Made by a program: the position numbers and the translations under genes. A DNA stretch of 64,000 nucleotides from CAWIVJ01 sp963839525 (lineage in GTDB: Bacteria > Cyanobacteriota > Vampirovibrionia > Gastranaerophilales > Gastranaerophilaceae). Shown here piece after piece: positions 56,043 to 64,000 of the stretch. Each line of letters starts with the position of its first letter. Positions within the stretch are counted from its first letter, which is position 1. The stretch covers positions 67,257 through 131,256 of the forward strand of contig CAWIVJ010000013.1 of the NCBI GenBank assembly GCA_963839525.1. The letters run 5' to 3'. The notes beneath the pieces are model-generated. The model had not been told where the DNA came from. It did no database searches and saw nothing but the letters and a program-made list of their open reading frames with translations.

Positions 56043-57379
56043 CTAAGTCATAAATTTTCTAACGTCATCATCAAAACGTTTTTTATCTTCCCAAGTTATG
56101 GTTGGTGAGTCGTCATCCTGTAACGCTCCATTACTCTGAAACGTTTTTTTCATTCTTTTTTTGATTGTATTTAAAATATCATCCTGAGATATTACACTTT
56201 TCTTTTCATCGCCGGTTCCGAAAGTATAATTAATGACCTTTTAATTTGGGAATTACTGTATATGCCGCCCCGTTCTTTGCCTGTTTTAATCAAAGTATCA
56301 GCCAGAGTTTCATAATTTATATTTCCGATTACAGGTTTCCCCCTCAAGTAATGTTGAAAAACTTCAATTGTACCTTTTTCGTTTGGCGGATCGACAGAAA
56401 TTATAACCGGGAAGGTTTGTTTAACATCAACACCCAGTGCAGACGGATGATTGGTTGCTCCAAAAATTGTACAGTGAAATTTTTTTGAACAGGTTTTAGC
56501 AAAATTTTCAAAATTCTTCTTATTATAGAACATGATCTAATAAATTTATCAATTTCATCAATATACAAAATTGTTCTTGTTTTTTCGTTGTAAATCTCAT
56601 TACGGCTTTCAGATGCTTCTTTTTTCATTATTTATAAAATTGTTGTTCTTTCTTATCATCAATTGATTAAATCATGTCATCTTTTCAATAGGAATTAATT
56701 TACACCCCGTTTCTTGAGCCAAAGCTTCTGCAAAAGTTGATTTTCCGTTTCCGGTTGGACCAAAGAAAAGAAAACTTCCCGGTATCTTGACTTTTTTACC
56801 TTCTTTTTCGGCATCTATGTTTTTAAAAAAGAATTTTTCAAGAACATTTTTCACATCTTGATACCCTGCAATCCTATCGAATCCTACTAATTCCAGATCG
56901 GGATTTTGCTTTTTAATTTTTTCATGTCTTTTTATAAAATGAACTTTATCATGCTGTTCCAGTTCAACAGGTAAATTTTCTGCATATAATCTGTTTGTGC
57001 CTGCTTCTATCCTGGCTTTATCAACAGCATCTTTTAATTCTGAAAGTGTCATATTTTTTGCTTTAATCTCGGTGTTATCCACTCTTCTTATTTTTCTTTT
57101 TTGCAAAAAATATTTAGCTTCAATATCATCTCTCATTTTTTGTGCTTTTCCCACTATTTCTTCAAAAGAACCTTCCAATTCAAGTAACCGATTATTTCTT
57201 GCTTCTATTGAAGTTTTTATTTTTTTTCCTGTTGTTTCTATTAAATTTGCCGCCACTTCTTCACCAAATCCTTTTATTCCGGCAAATGAAATATTTAAAG
57301 GAGAATTAACCTGTCTTGAAATATGATTATTGCTGATATTTTTTTTAATTTGATAATTACTAATTTGTTGTATTTTCAT
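56043..57379 (-). pseudogene. AAA+ ATPase with intact-looking Walker A/B, broken by several frameshifts
   Basis: Start at MKIQQISNYQ with AAGGAAA before it; the N-terminal lead has LNISFAGIKG. The domain begins FDRIAGYQDVKNVLEKFF, then Walker A GPTGNGKST (first frame stops at 56672). The Walker B TRTILYIDEIDKF lies in another frame (about 56545-56628), and sensor 1 FGATNHPSALGVDV in a third (56192-56533). A last shift near 56235 restores KVINYTFGTGDEKKSVISQD and a stop at 56043. The ancestor was a FtsH/Vps4-like AAA+ of about 430 residues. It follows the gene at 57399 by 19 bp. Confidence 0.8.
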
Positions 57380-57398
57380 TTTTTGTTTCCTTTTTAAA

Positions 57399-58435
57399 CT
57401 ACTTAAATGACCTGATAGCAACAAGAATTTTCGCAGCTACCCTGTGAGGCTGTATTGCTTCTTTTACAAGGTTCGAGATATTTTTGGTTCTGAATATTAT
57501 TGTTGAGCCAAAATCTTTTGAACAACGGCTCATTATATCTTTTAAACTTGCTATGTTTCTAAGTGTATTTTCACCTTCAGTTATAAGCCTGTGAAAGCCC
57601 TCTACATCTATTAATGTTCTTCGTTTCGTTGAAAGGAAATTTTCCTTTGATTCTTTAAGTGCTTTACTTAGTCCCTTCAGCAGTGTCTTATTGTCTGCAT
57701 CGGGTATTTGAACAAAGTTACAGTCGGAATTTTTCCCTGTCCAGACAACCAGTTCTTTTGATAAATCGTCATGTTCATCTATAAGCATAATTGCGTTTGG
57801 TATTTCTACTTTTGTACCTTTTTGTTCCATGTCGATACGGTCTGAAAATTCTGTCATTAATTTCATCTTTATTGCATGAACTGCTTTTTCGTGTTTCACT
57901 TTTGCCAGTGCTCTCGCATTTTCTTTCATTACTGTGGCTTTATCTGCGTCTAATTCCTCTTTTATTAAGTCCGGGATTAATTTTGCTATTCTTTCTACTT
58001 GCTTTTTAGCTCTTGAATTATCTATTCCTTTGCGGATTCCGAATTCGGGGAGATTTAATAATTCATTAACCCAAAGAACCGGAGCACCCGACTCCAAAAT
58101 CTCCAATAGTCACTATCGCCGCCAAGTTTATCAACTAAATGAAATATTCCTTTTGATTCTCCAAAGAGCTCGAAATTACCTTTTTTAAATTCTTTTTTTA
58201 AAATTTTTTTACATTCATTTCCACTTTGATTTATAAATTTTTTAGCAATAGCTATCTCATCATCTTCGTAATAACCTGACGGATATTTATTTCCTTTAAA
58301 CCCTACATTTGAACGATTCAAGATATCTGCCCGAGGAGCAGTATTTAAATTACTCATATAGCTTTTAGTGCCTTCATAACTTGTTTTTCTAATTTTTGAA
58401 TTGCTTGCTTTAAAATTTGATACAGGTAAAATCAT
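57399..58435 (-). pseudogene. AAA+-derived protein without P-loop, single frameshift near 58090
   Basis: Two overlapping frames (58055-58435 and 57399-58106) join if one G is added in ttttggagtcggg, giving DYWRFWESGAPVLWVNELL and a protein of about 345 residues. The N-terminal lead has RSNVGFKGNKY. The core aligns with the neighbouring AAA+: KVEIPNAIMLIDEHDDLSKE in place of Walker A, RRTLIDVEGFHRLI in place of Walker B and STIIFRTKNISNLV in place of sensor 1. Unlike the tandem units it ends at AAKILVAIRSFK with no membrane helix. First gene of the local minus-strand unit. Confidence 0.75.
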
Positions 58436-58815
58436 AATTTCATACTCCTTCTTCTTTTGTTTAGTACATTACCATTACTTACAAATACTCTAATGAATTT
58501 TTTTTGCCTTAGCCAGTTGGGCTATTTTTTCAATATAAGCGTTTTAGGTTGAATTTTTATTAACTTAACTCTAAAAACTTTTAAGTTCAATTCTTAATAT
58601 ATACTCTATTAAGAATTTTTTACAAAGCTTCCCTAATGGAACAATTTTTTTCTGCAGTCTAAAAGCTGATATTTTAAGAAATATTAAAATTATATATAAG
58701 CCTTATACGCCTATACAATAACTTTATCAAAGAATCATAACCTTAAAAGTAATAAAAAGGCTCGGAGAAACCCCAAACCTTTTTTATCTTAGATTTTAAT
58801 GTAAAAAGACTCTAT
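58436..58815. other. 380-bp intergenic region before the AAA+-like array
   Basis: No gene seen. It holds the promoter region of the minus-strand array, a small TAGCC/GGCTA hairpin near 58508-58526, and the lysC terminator at 58754-58784. A similar TAGCCC/GGGCTA hairpin lies at about 56018-56033 after the AAA+ gene. Confidence 0.35.
58754..58784 (-). terminator. Probable terminator of the lysC operon
   Basis: AAAAAGG/CCTTTTT with an inner GGGG/CTCC pairing read on the minus strand, followed by ATT-rich sequence, 32 bp beyond the lysC stop. Confidence 0.55.
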
Positions 58816-60081
58816 TTATACGTCAGGTAAATCGCCTTTTACATCAGCAATTTCATCTGAATCAAGTTCAAATACTTTATGAAGTGCTTTAACAGTACGT
58901 TCAGCATCATCCTTGCCTACAAGACAGCTTATTTTAATTTCACTTGTTGAAATCATTTTTATGTTAACACCGATACTGGCAATTGTCTCAAACATTGTTG
59001 CTGCTATACCTGGTCTGTCAACCATTCCGGCACCTACTATTGAAACTTTAGCAATATTTTTGTCAACATGAATTGCTTCGGCTTTCAAATCAATTTTTAC
59101 TTTCTCTAAAATTAATTTAGTTTTGTCTAAATCTGATTGATCAATTGTAAATGCAATATCATTGGTGTTGTTTGTACTTCTGGCGTAAGATTGGATAATC
59201 ATATCAACAGAAATATTTTCCTCGGCAAGTACTCCAAATAATTTTGCAGCATGACCGGGAATATCTGGTACATTACATACAACAATTCTTACTTGTGATA
59301 AATCTGCTGCGACGCCGGTGACGGGTTTGTATATTTCCATATCTTCTGCTCCTATTATTAATGTACCTAAATTATCTAAATTAAATGTACTGCGTACCCG
59401 CAAAGGTACGTTAAATTGTTTTGCTGTTTCCACAGAGCGGGGATGAAGAACATTAGCTCCGACTCTTGCAAGTTCAAGCATTTCTCCATACGAAATACGG
59501 TCAAGTTTTGATGCATTAGGAACTACTCTCGGATTAGTCGTATAAACACCTTCTACATCTGTATAAATATCACATCTTGAGGCACTTAAAGCTGCCGCAA
59601 GTGCTACTGCCGAAGTATCAGAACCTCCGCGCCCTAAAGTTGTTATTTCTCCGCTTTCGGTTATTCCTTGAAAACCTGCAACTACTATTATTTTACCTGC
59701 TTTTAAATTTTCATTCAATTTATCTGTTTTTATCTCTATAATTCTTGCTTTTTGATGAATACTTTCAGTAATTATTCCTATTTGCATTGCGTTTAAACTT
59801 ATTGCGTCATATCCTTTTGAATGAATTGCCATAGTTAAAAGCGCTATTGAAACACCTTCTCCGGTTGAAAGGAGCATGTCCATTTCTCTATCTGAAGGAT
59901 TTGGATTGATTTCTTTAGCCGTTTTCACCAAATAATCAGTTGTATGTCCCATTGCAGAAACTACAACAACAATGTCATTTCCAAGTTCTTTTTCTCTAAT
60001 TACAGCCTCTGCTACTTTTTTTATTTTATCAGTATCGGCAAGAGACGTACCGCCAAATTTTTGTATGATTATCTCTTTCAT
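58816..60081 (-). CDS. lysC: Aspartate kinase
   Basis: A 421-residue aspartokinase, first step of the Lys/Thr/Met pathway. The N-terminal kinase domain has QKFGGTSLADTDKIKKVAEA, VVVVSAMGHTTDYL and TLGRGGSDTSAVALAAAL. Two ACT domains at the C-terminus (about 265-420) bind the feedback inhibitor amino acid. The length matches the monofunctional class like Bacillus lysC. It overlaps the TPR gene by 4 bp and is last in its operon. Confidence 0.96.
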   Translation of the reverse strand: MKEIIIQKFGGTSLADTDKIKKVAEAVIREKELGNDIVVVVSAMGHTTDYLVKTAKEINPNPSDREMDMLLSTGEGVSIALLTMAIHSKGYDAISLNAMQIGIITESIHQKARIIEIKTDKLNENLKAGKIIVVAGFQGITESGEITTLGRGGSDTSAVALAAALSASRCDIYTDVEGVYTTNPRVVPNASKLDRISYGEMLELARVGANVLHPRSVETAKQFNVPLRVRSTFNLDNLGTLIIGAEDMEIYKPVTGVAADLSQVRIVVCNVPDIPGHAAKLFGVLAEENISVDMIIQSYARSTNNTNDIAFTIDQSDLDKTKLILEKVKIDLKAEAIHVDKNIAKVSIVGAGMVDRPGIAATMFETIASIGVNIKMISTSEIKISCLVGKDDAERTVKALHKVFELDSDEIADVKGDLPDV

Positions 60082-61577
60082 CTTTTAACAAATTTCGTTT
60101 CCAATTCCTGCTTTTCTGAATTATATTCAAATTTATCAGGATATTTTTTTTCTATTTCACAGGCAATTGATATTGCCTTCTCCACATTATAGTCAGAAAG
60201 GTTCTTCTTGGCAAGCATGTAATTAACATGGAATAAAAGGTTTAAGCACTCCAAACTTTTATCGTCTATTTTGTAAGCGTTTTGAAGTTTTTTCATAGCA
60301 GACTCATAATCTTTTTGCTCAATTAAAAATTTTGCATAACTAATATAGACACTTGCCTCATTAGGCTGGTATTCCATAGCTTTATGATAATATTCATCTG
60401 CTCTTTTTATGTTTTTGTCTAAAAAATATGCTCTTGCTATTTTTTCATAATTTTTTACCGCTCTTGCAGAAATTTTTAAAACCAGATTAAAATACTCAAT
60501 AGCTTTTTTGTAGTCTTTTTTTTCAAAATAGATTTTTCCTAAATTATCTAAAGCAGCAGTATTTTGAGAATTTATTTCAAGTGCTTTTTCACAAAAAATA
60601 AAAGCTTTCTCATAATCTTTTGTTTCGTATAATGAACTGCTTAAATATGCCAATCCCAAATCATTTTTATCATCAATTTCAATAGCTTTCCAAAACTTCT
60701 CTTTTGATTCTTCATAAAGTCCAAAATGCTGCAATGAAACGCCCCAGGAAATAAGAAAATAATAATTTACTTTACATTCTTTATTTCCAAGTTCATAATA
60801 TTTAAAGCACTCTTCTTTATTTCCCATATTCATATAATTTTCAGCAATAAGCATATATGTTTCCAATTTTTTATTAAAAATTTCAAGAGATTTTAGAGCC
60901 TCAAAAAGACTTTTTTCATAAAGATTTTCCTTATAGTATATATATGCTAAATAGTAAAAACCTTCATAATGCTCTGGCATAGAAGAAGTTAAAGTTTTAA
61001 GCTTTTCTTTTGCTTTTTCAAATTTTCCAAGTTCAATATCTACAAGTCCTAAAAAATAAAAAGCCGTAAGCTTTGAAGCACTAAATCTACAAGCTTTTTT
61101 AAATTTTTCCTGTGCGGGTAAAAACTGTCTTTGTCTTAATAATGAAATGCCCCAATTCAACATTATATCGTAATTATGGGGATCAAGTTTTAAGGCTGCG
61201 CTGAATTTCTTCCCGGCTTCTTCGTAATCACCCGTTTCCGTTAATACATTACCCAAAAAACAATACGCTTTTGAGTTATTATTATCAAGCATTAAAGCTT
61301 TATTATAAAAATTTTTCGCTTCTTCATATTTTTTTTCTTTTGTTTTTAAAATGCCAAGATTTATATATGCTTCCGGCGTTTGATGAACCATAAGCGTTGA
61401 AGAAATAAGCTTCTCCTCTGCGGATTCGGTTTCTCCGCTTTCTGCAAGATGAATAGCCCAATTTACATAAGCAATGGAGGGCAGATAAGGGCTTTTAACA
61501 ACTTTTTTATAATCATTAACCTTCACATCCAATTTCTTAATATCTTCAATTATATTTTTTAAGAATTTAAAAGACAA
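60078..61577 (-). CDS. TPR-repeat protein (499 aa)
   Basis: Made almost wholly of TPR units (about 12), for example AYCFLGNVLTETGDYEEAGK and AALDNLGKIYFEKKDYKKAI. No signal peptide or membrane helix is visible, so it is probably cytosolic. TPR proteins serve as protein-binding scaffolds; the partner is unknown. It overlaps the KdsC-like gene by 19 bp and lysC by 4 bp, so translation is coupled in a four-gene unit. Confidence 0.88.
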   Translation of the reverse strand: MSFKFLKNIIEDIKKLDVKVNDYKKVVKSPYLPSIAYVNWAIHLAESGETESAEEKLISSTLMVHQTPEAYINLGILKTKEKKYEEAKNFYNKALMLDNNNSKAYCFLGNVLTETGDYEEAGKKFSAALKLDPHNYDIMLNWGISLLRQRQFLPAQEKFKKACRFSASKLTAFYFLGLVDIELGKFEKAKEKLKTLTSSMPEHYEGFYYLAYIYYKENLYEKSLFEALKSLEIFNKKLETYMLIAENYMNMGNKEECFKYYELGNKECKVNYYFLISWGVSLQHFGLYEESKEKFWKAIEIDDKNDLGLAYLSSSLYETKDYEKAFIFCEKALEINSQNTAALDNLGKIYFEKKDYKKAIEYFNLVLKISARAVKNYEKIARAYFLDKNIKRADEYYHKAMEYQPNEASVYISYAKFLIEQKDYESAMKKLQNAYKIDDKSLECLNLLFHVNYMLAKKNLSDYNVEKAISIACEIEKKYPDKFEYNSEKQELETKFVKR

Positions 61578-62044
61578 TCTACAACCTCTCGAAATGCTCC
61601 GTTACCGCCACATTTTTTTGTAATTTGTATACCTTCGACTTCTTTAACAGCAGGTGATGAATTCGGCACTGTTATCTTTGTCGCGCAAAAATTTAAGCAG
61701 TCTATATCGTTTATGTCATCGCCGATATACAAAATTTCTTCTTTTTTAAGATTATGCTTTTCAACAATTTTTTTCAAAACTTCTATCTTAATACGAATAT
61801 CTTGATAAGATTCTTCCAATTTGAATCTTTTTGCGAATAAATCGATTATAGGATTTTTTTCACCCGATATAAAAGCAAGTTTAATTTCGGATTTACTTAG
61901 AAGAGACAAGGCCATAATATCTATAAAGCTGACCTTTCCGGATACTTTCAATTCTTCATTAATATAAATACAACCATCAGTCATTACACCGTCAAAATCT
62001 GATATAATCATTTTTACTGTTTTCGGTATTTTCAAATTCGACAT
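61559..62044 (-). CDS. KdsC-like HAD-family phosphatase
   Basis: A 161-residue C0-type HAD phosphatase. Catalytic aspartates D16 and D18 lie in ISDFDGVMTDG; FISGEKN carries the motif II Ser, and YIGDDINDIDCL is the acidic motif IV. The family includes KdsC (KDO-8-phosphate phosphatase) and the phosphatase part of sialic/nonulosonic acid enzymes. No other KDO or nonulosonate gene is in the window, so the substrate is open. A role in surface sugars (LPS or flagellin glycans) is possible. Confidence 0.85.
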   Translation of the reverse strand: MSNLKIPKTVKMIISDFDGVMTDGCIYINEELKVSGKVSFIDIMALSLLSKSEIKLAFISGEKNPIIDLFAKRFKLEESYQDIRIKIEVLKKIVEKHNLKKEEILYIGDDINDIDCLNFCATKITVPNSSPAVKEVEGIQITKKCGGNGAFREVVDCLLNS

Positions 62045-62075
62045 GATTCCCTCTGTTCAACTAAATTAAAAAATA

Positions 62076-62627
62076 TTATAAATATTTTTTATGAATATCA
62101 AATTCATCGTCTTTTACAATTCTTTTTTCGGGATCTATAATTTTCTCTTTGTTGCCTCCGTATAAAAATTGAATTGCTTTGTCAATTTCTTCTTCCGGCG
62201 GTTTTTGAGAATCTTTTGAAGTTTCTTCTTCCTCTTCTTCTTTCATTTTGCCCAAATCTTTAATCAAATTAATAGAATTTTGGGTTGCACCTATTAAATA
62301 ATACCTATCATTAAGCTCTATTACGTGCAAATTTTTACCTTGTCCCAATTGTGTTGTTGAAAGAACAACTGCTCGATTCAATTCAGCATTCTTTAATTGG
62401 TCTTTTAATGTTTTTGCACCGATAGTATTTAATTTCGAGTAAATAATTCCTGTTATGTAAATCAAAAAGACTACAAAAAGCAAAGCAAAAACAATAGACA
62501 TAATATTTGGTTCATTAATAGGCATTTTTAAAGACTGCTCCAATTCAGAACCAATTCCATCCGTAAAACCGTAAGCTTTCTGGGCTACAAATATTCCAGC
62601 TATTAAAAATAAATATTTATTCATCAT
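62076..62627 (-). CDS. Second FliO-like membrane protein
   Basis: A 183-residue protein with an N-terminal signal-like helix (about 4-20), a second membrane helix (about 44-66), and a cytoplasmic FliO-like domain (AVVLSTTQLGQGKNLHVIEL, NDRYYLIGATQNSINLIKDL). The domain matches FliO/FliZ better than anything else seen, though fliO already exists at 4153 in the fliP operon. An acidic linker (MKEEEEEETSKDSQ) and a basic tail follow. It heads the operon with the KdsC-like, TPR and lysC genes. Confidence 0.65.
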   Translation of the reverse strand: MMNKYLFLIAGIFVAQKAYGFTDGIGSELEQSLKMPINEPNIMSIVFALLFVVFLIYITGIIYSKLNTIGAKTLKDQLKNAELNRAVVLSTTQLGQGKNLHVIELNDRYYLIGATQNSINLIKDLGKMKEEEEEETSKDSQKPPEEEIDKAIQFLYGGNKEKIIDPEKRIVKDDEFDIHKKYL

Positions 62628-62705
62628 CTACCTCTTAGTAAATGTTATACACTACAACAAATGTTTGCTATAATTATTTTAGCATAAAAATTAACGGGGT
62701 CATAA

Positions 62706-63981
62706 ATGCTTTTTTATCTGATTAATATTTTCATAATTTTTATATTCGTCGCTCTTTTTCTAATTTTTAAAAAATCAGATAAAAACTGGTTAAAAATAAA
62801 TGATTACTTAGGGAAAATCACTTATATGGTTAATTCCGTAAGATACGGTAATCTGGCAACAAAAATAGAAAAAATTGAGCACCCTGACTATAAAAAATTG
62901 TCTGAAAGTATAAATCGGATGGTCGAAACTCTTAATGACAGAGAAAAAATGATTGTTGAATATCAAAATGAATTAACACGCCAAAATAATTTTTTAGAAA
63001 CTATTATTAATTCCCTTTCTGATGGGATTTTAATAATTGATGAAAATTGTAAAATTCTAAGAATAACTCCTAAAATAGTTAATTGGTTCAAAAAAAGATG
63101 ATAAAAATTTAATAAACGAAAATATTTCAGATTACATTCAAACCAAAGAGAATATAAACTGCAAAGCATTTAAGAACAGCGAAATTTTCATAAAAAATAA
63201 TACTTTTTCAAGTTTTGAAGCTACAACAATGGAAATTTTTCTGAAGGATAACAAAAAGCTGTTTATTGTAATAATAAAAGAGGTAACCAATCAAAAAGAA
63301 CTTGAAAAGCTCAGAGAAGATTTTATCGTGACGCTCAGGCATGACCTTAAGGTTCCTATTATTGCAGAATCTAATATTCTGGAGTTTTTAGTTAAAGGAA
63401 AATTCGGCGAAATTAACGATAAACAGTTTGAAGCAATTACGAACATGAAAGATTGCAATCAGGAACTTTTAGAACTTGTCCAAATCTTGCTTGATACATA
63501 TAAAATTAATGAAACGGGAATAGATTTAGAAAAAAAAAGAGATTAATTTAACTCAATTTATAAAAAATATTATTGATGACATGCAGCCTTTTGCTGAGAA
63601 ATGCAGGCTTTAAAATTAATTTTCAAGTTCAAAATGATATAAAAATCTCCGCAGACAGCACTCAGTTAAAAAGGGTTATTAAAAATCTTATCCAAAACGC
63701 AATATCACACAGCGATTCAAATAAAGATATCGATATCAGAATCGAGCAGGAGCAAGATTTTATCAATATAAAAATTATTGATTATGGAAAAGGAATTTCT
63801 AAAGATGATATTGAAAAAATTTTCAATAAATATTACTCAACCGCAAAAAAATTCAGAAAAATAGGCACCGGTCTGGGACTTTACCTTTCACAACAAATCA
63901 TCAAAGCTCATGACGGAGAAATTATAGTAAAAAAGCGAAGAAAATATAAATACGGAATTTTGCATCAAAATACCAATATAA
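62706..63981 (+). pseudogene. Membrane histidine kinase (HAMP-PAS-HisKA-HATPase) with four single-base insertions
   Basis: Frames 62706-63101, 63229-63546 and 63573-63995 are parts of one sensor kinase. Removing one A near 63097, one A in the 9-A run near 63531, one T near 63602 and one A near 63933 gives a continuous protein of about 424 residues. It has an N-terminal helix, HAMP-like and PAS regions (SDGILIIDENCKILRITPKI), the H-box LRHDLKVP, the N-box LIQNAISHS, DYGKGI and GTGLGLYLS, and a proper end TEFCIKIPI at 63979-63981. Three of four shifts are in A-runs. Confidence 0.85.
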
Positions 63982-64000
63982 AAATTATTTTATAATTTCT

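Noticed and set aside
56246..56488. Plus-strand 80-codon frame opposite the AAA+ gene
   Set aside because: It is antisense to the sensor-1 region, which is clearly coding on the minus strand.

Overview
The window is AT-rich (roughly 70% A+T by eye) and bacterial. The genes point to a didermic, flagellated, probably anaerobic organism. It has flagellar export genes (fliO, fliP, fliQ, fliR and a C-ring gene), TolC and RND efflux, a BcsC-like outer-membrane TPR/barrel protein, a class I hybrid cluster protein and a plant/cyanobacterial-type (GCS2) glutamate-cysteine ligase. This mix, with several proteins carrying a short N-terminal ISFKA/VGFKG-like motif, fits a non-photosynthetic cyanobacterial relative (Melainabacteria/Vampirovibrionia, Gastranaerophilales-like). 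That placement is inference; no 16S gene is present.

Layout. 0-2 kb: the end of a class III nucleotidyl cyclase, then rqcH. 2.1-5.8 kb (minus): fliM/N-like, fliO, fliP, fliQ, fliR. 5.9-15.5 kb: lysS, a deacetylase-family amidohydrolase, an ATP-grasp/DmpA fusion, tilS (frameshifted at its C-terminus), a DHH phosphoesterase and a CHASE2-GGDEF cyclase. 15.9-19.5 kb: thiC, a NarL-type regulator and several tiny genes, one pair divergent around an inverted repeat. 19.5-25.6 kb (minus): a cellulose-like exopolysaccharide operon (TPR/barrel, GH8, BcsA-like synthase with PilZ). 25.8-30.6 kb: hcp behind a 16-bp inverted repeat, ispE, rsmA, and a GCS2 ligase. 31.2-33.6 kb: an accessory island with initiator tRNA-fMet, palindromic intergenic repeats, an XRE regulator, a YafQ/DinJ toxin-antitoxin pair and a hipA relic. 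33.7-40.4 kb: a DUF2490 protein and a TolC/RND/MFP efflux operon. 40.5-43.2 kb: an ATPase relic, small genes and yebC. 43.2-50 kb: a Wsp-like chemosensory cluster (double CheW, REC-GGDEF, MCP, CheA-REC). 50-52 kb: yqeK, nadD and a uridine-kinase-like gene. 52.1-58.4 kb: a tandem array of AAA+-derived genes. 58.8-62.6 kb: a minus-strand operon of a second FliO-like protein, a KdsC-like phosphatase, a TPR protein and lysC. 62.7-64 kb: a histidine kinase broken by four single-base insertions.

How the genes may work together. Two diguanylate cyclases (one the output of the chemosensory cluster) and a PilZ-bearing polysaccharide synthase lie within 32 kb, suggesting a c-di-GMP route from sensing to matrix production opposite flagellar motility. 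The most unusual part is the 52-58 kb array. A normal-looking AAA+ ATPase (Walker A, Walker B, sensor 1) sits beside at least four paralogues. Three of them can be aligned over the nucleotide-binding core and have lost the P-loop and degraded Walker B and sensor 1; the short remnant has only the degraded sensor-1 region. Several end in a single membrane segment. Nearly identical ~1.19-kb units show recent tandem duplication. Every copy also has frameshifts. Frameshifts in the normally essential tilS and in the terminal kinase mean sequencing or assembly indels must be excluded before the array is called dead.
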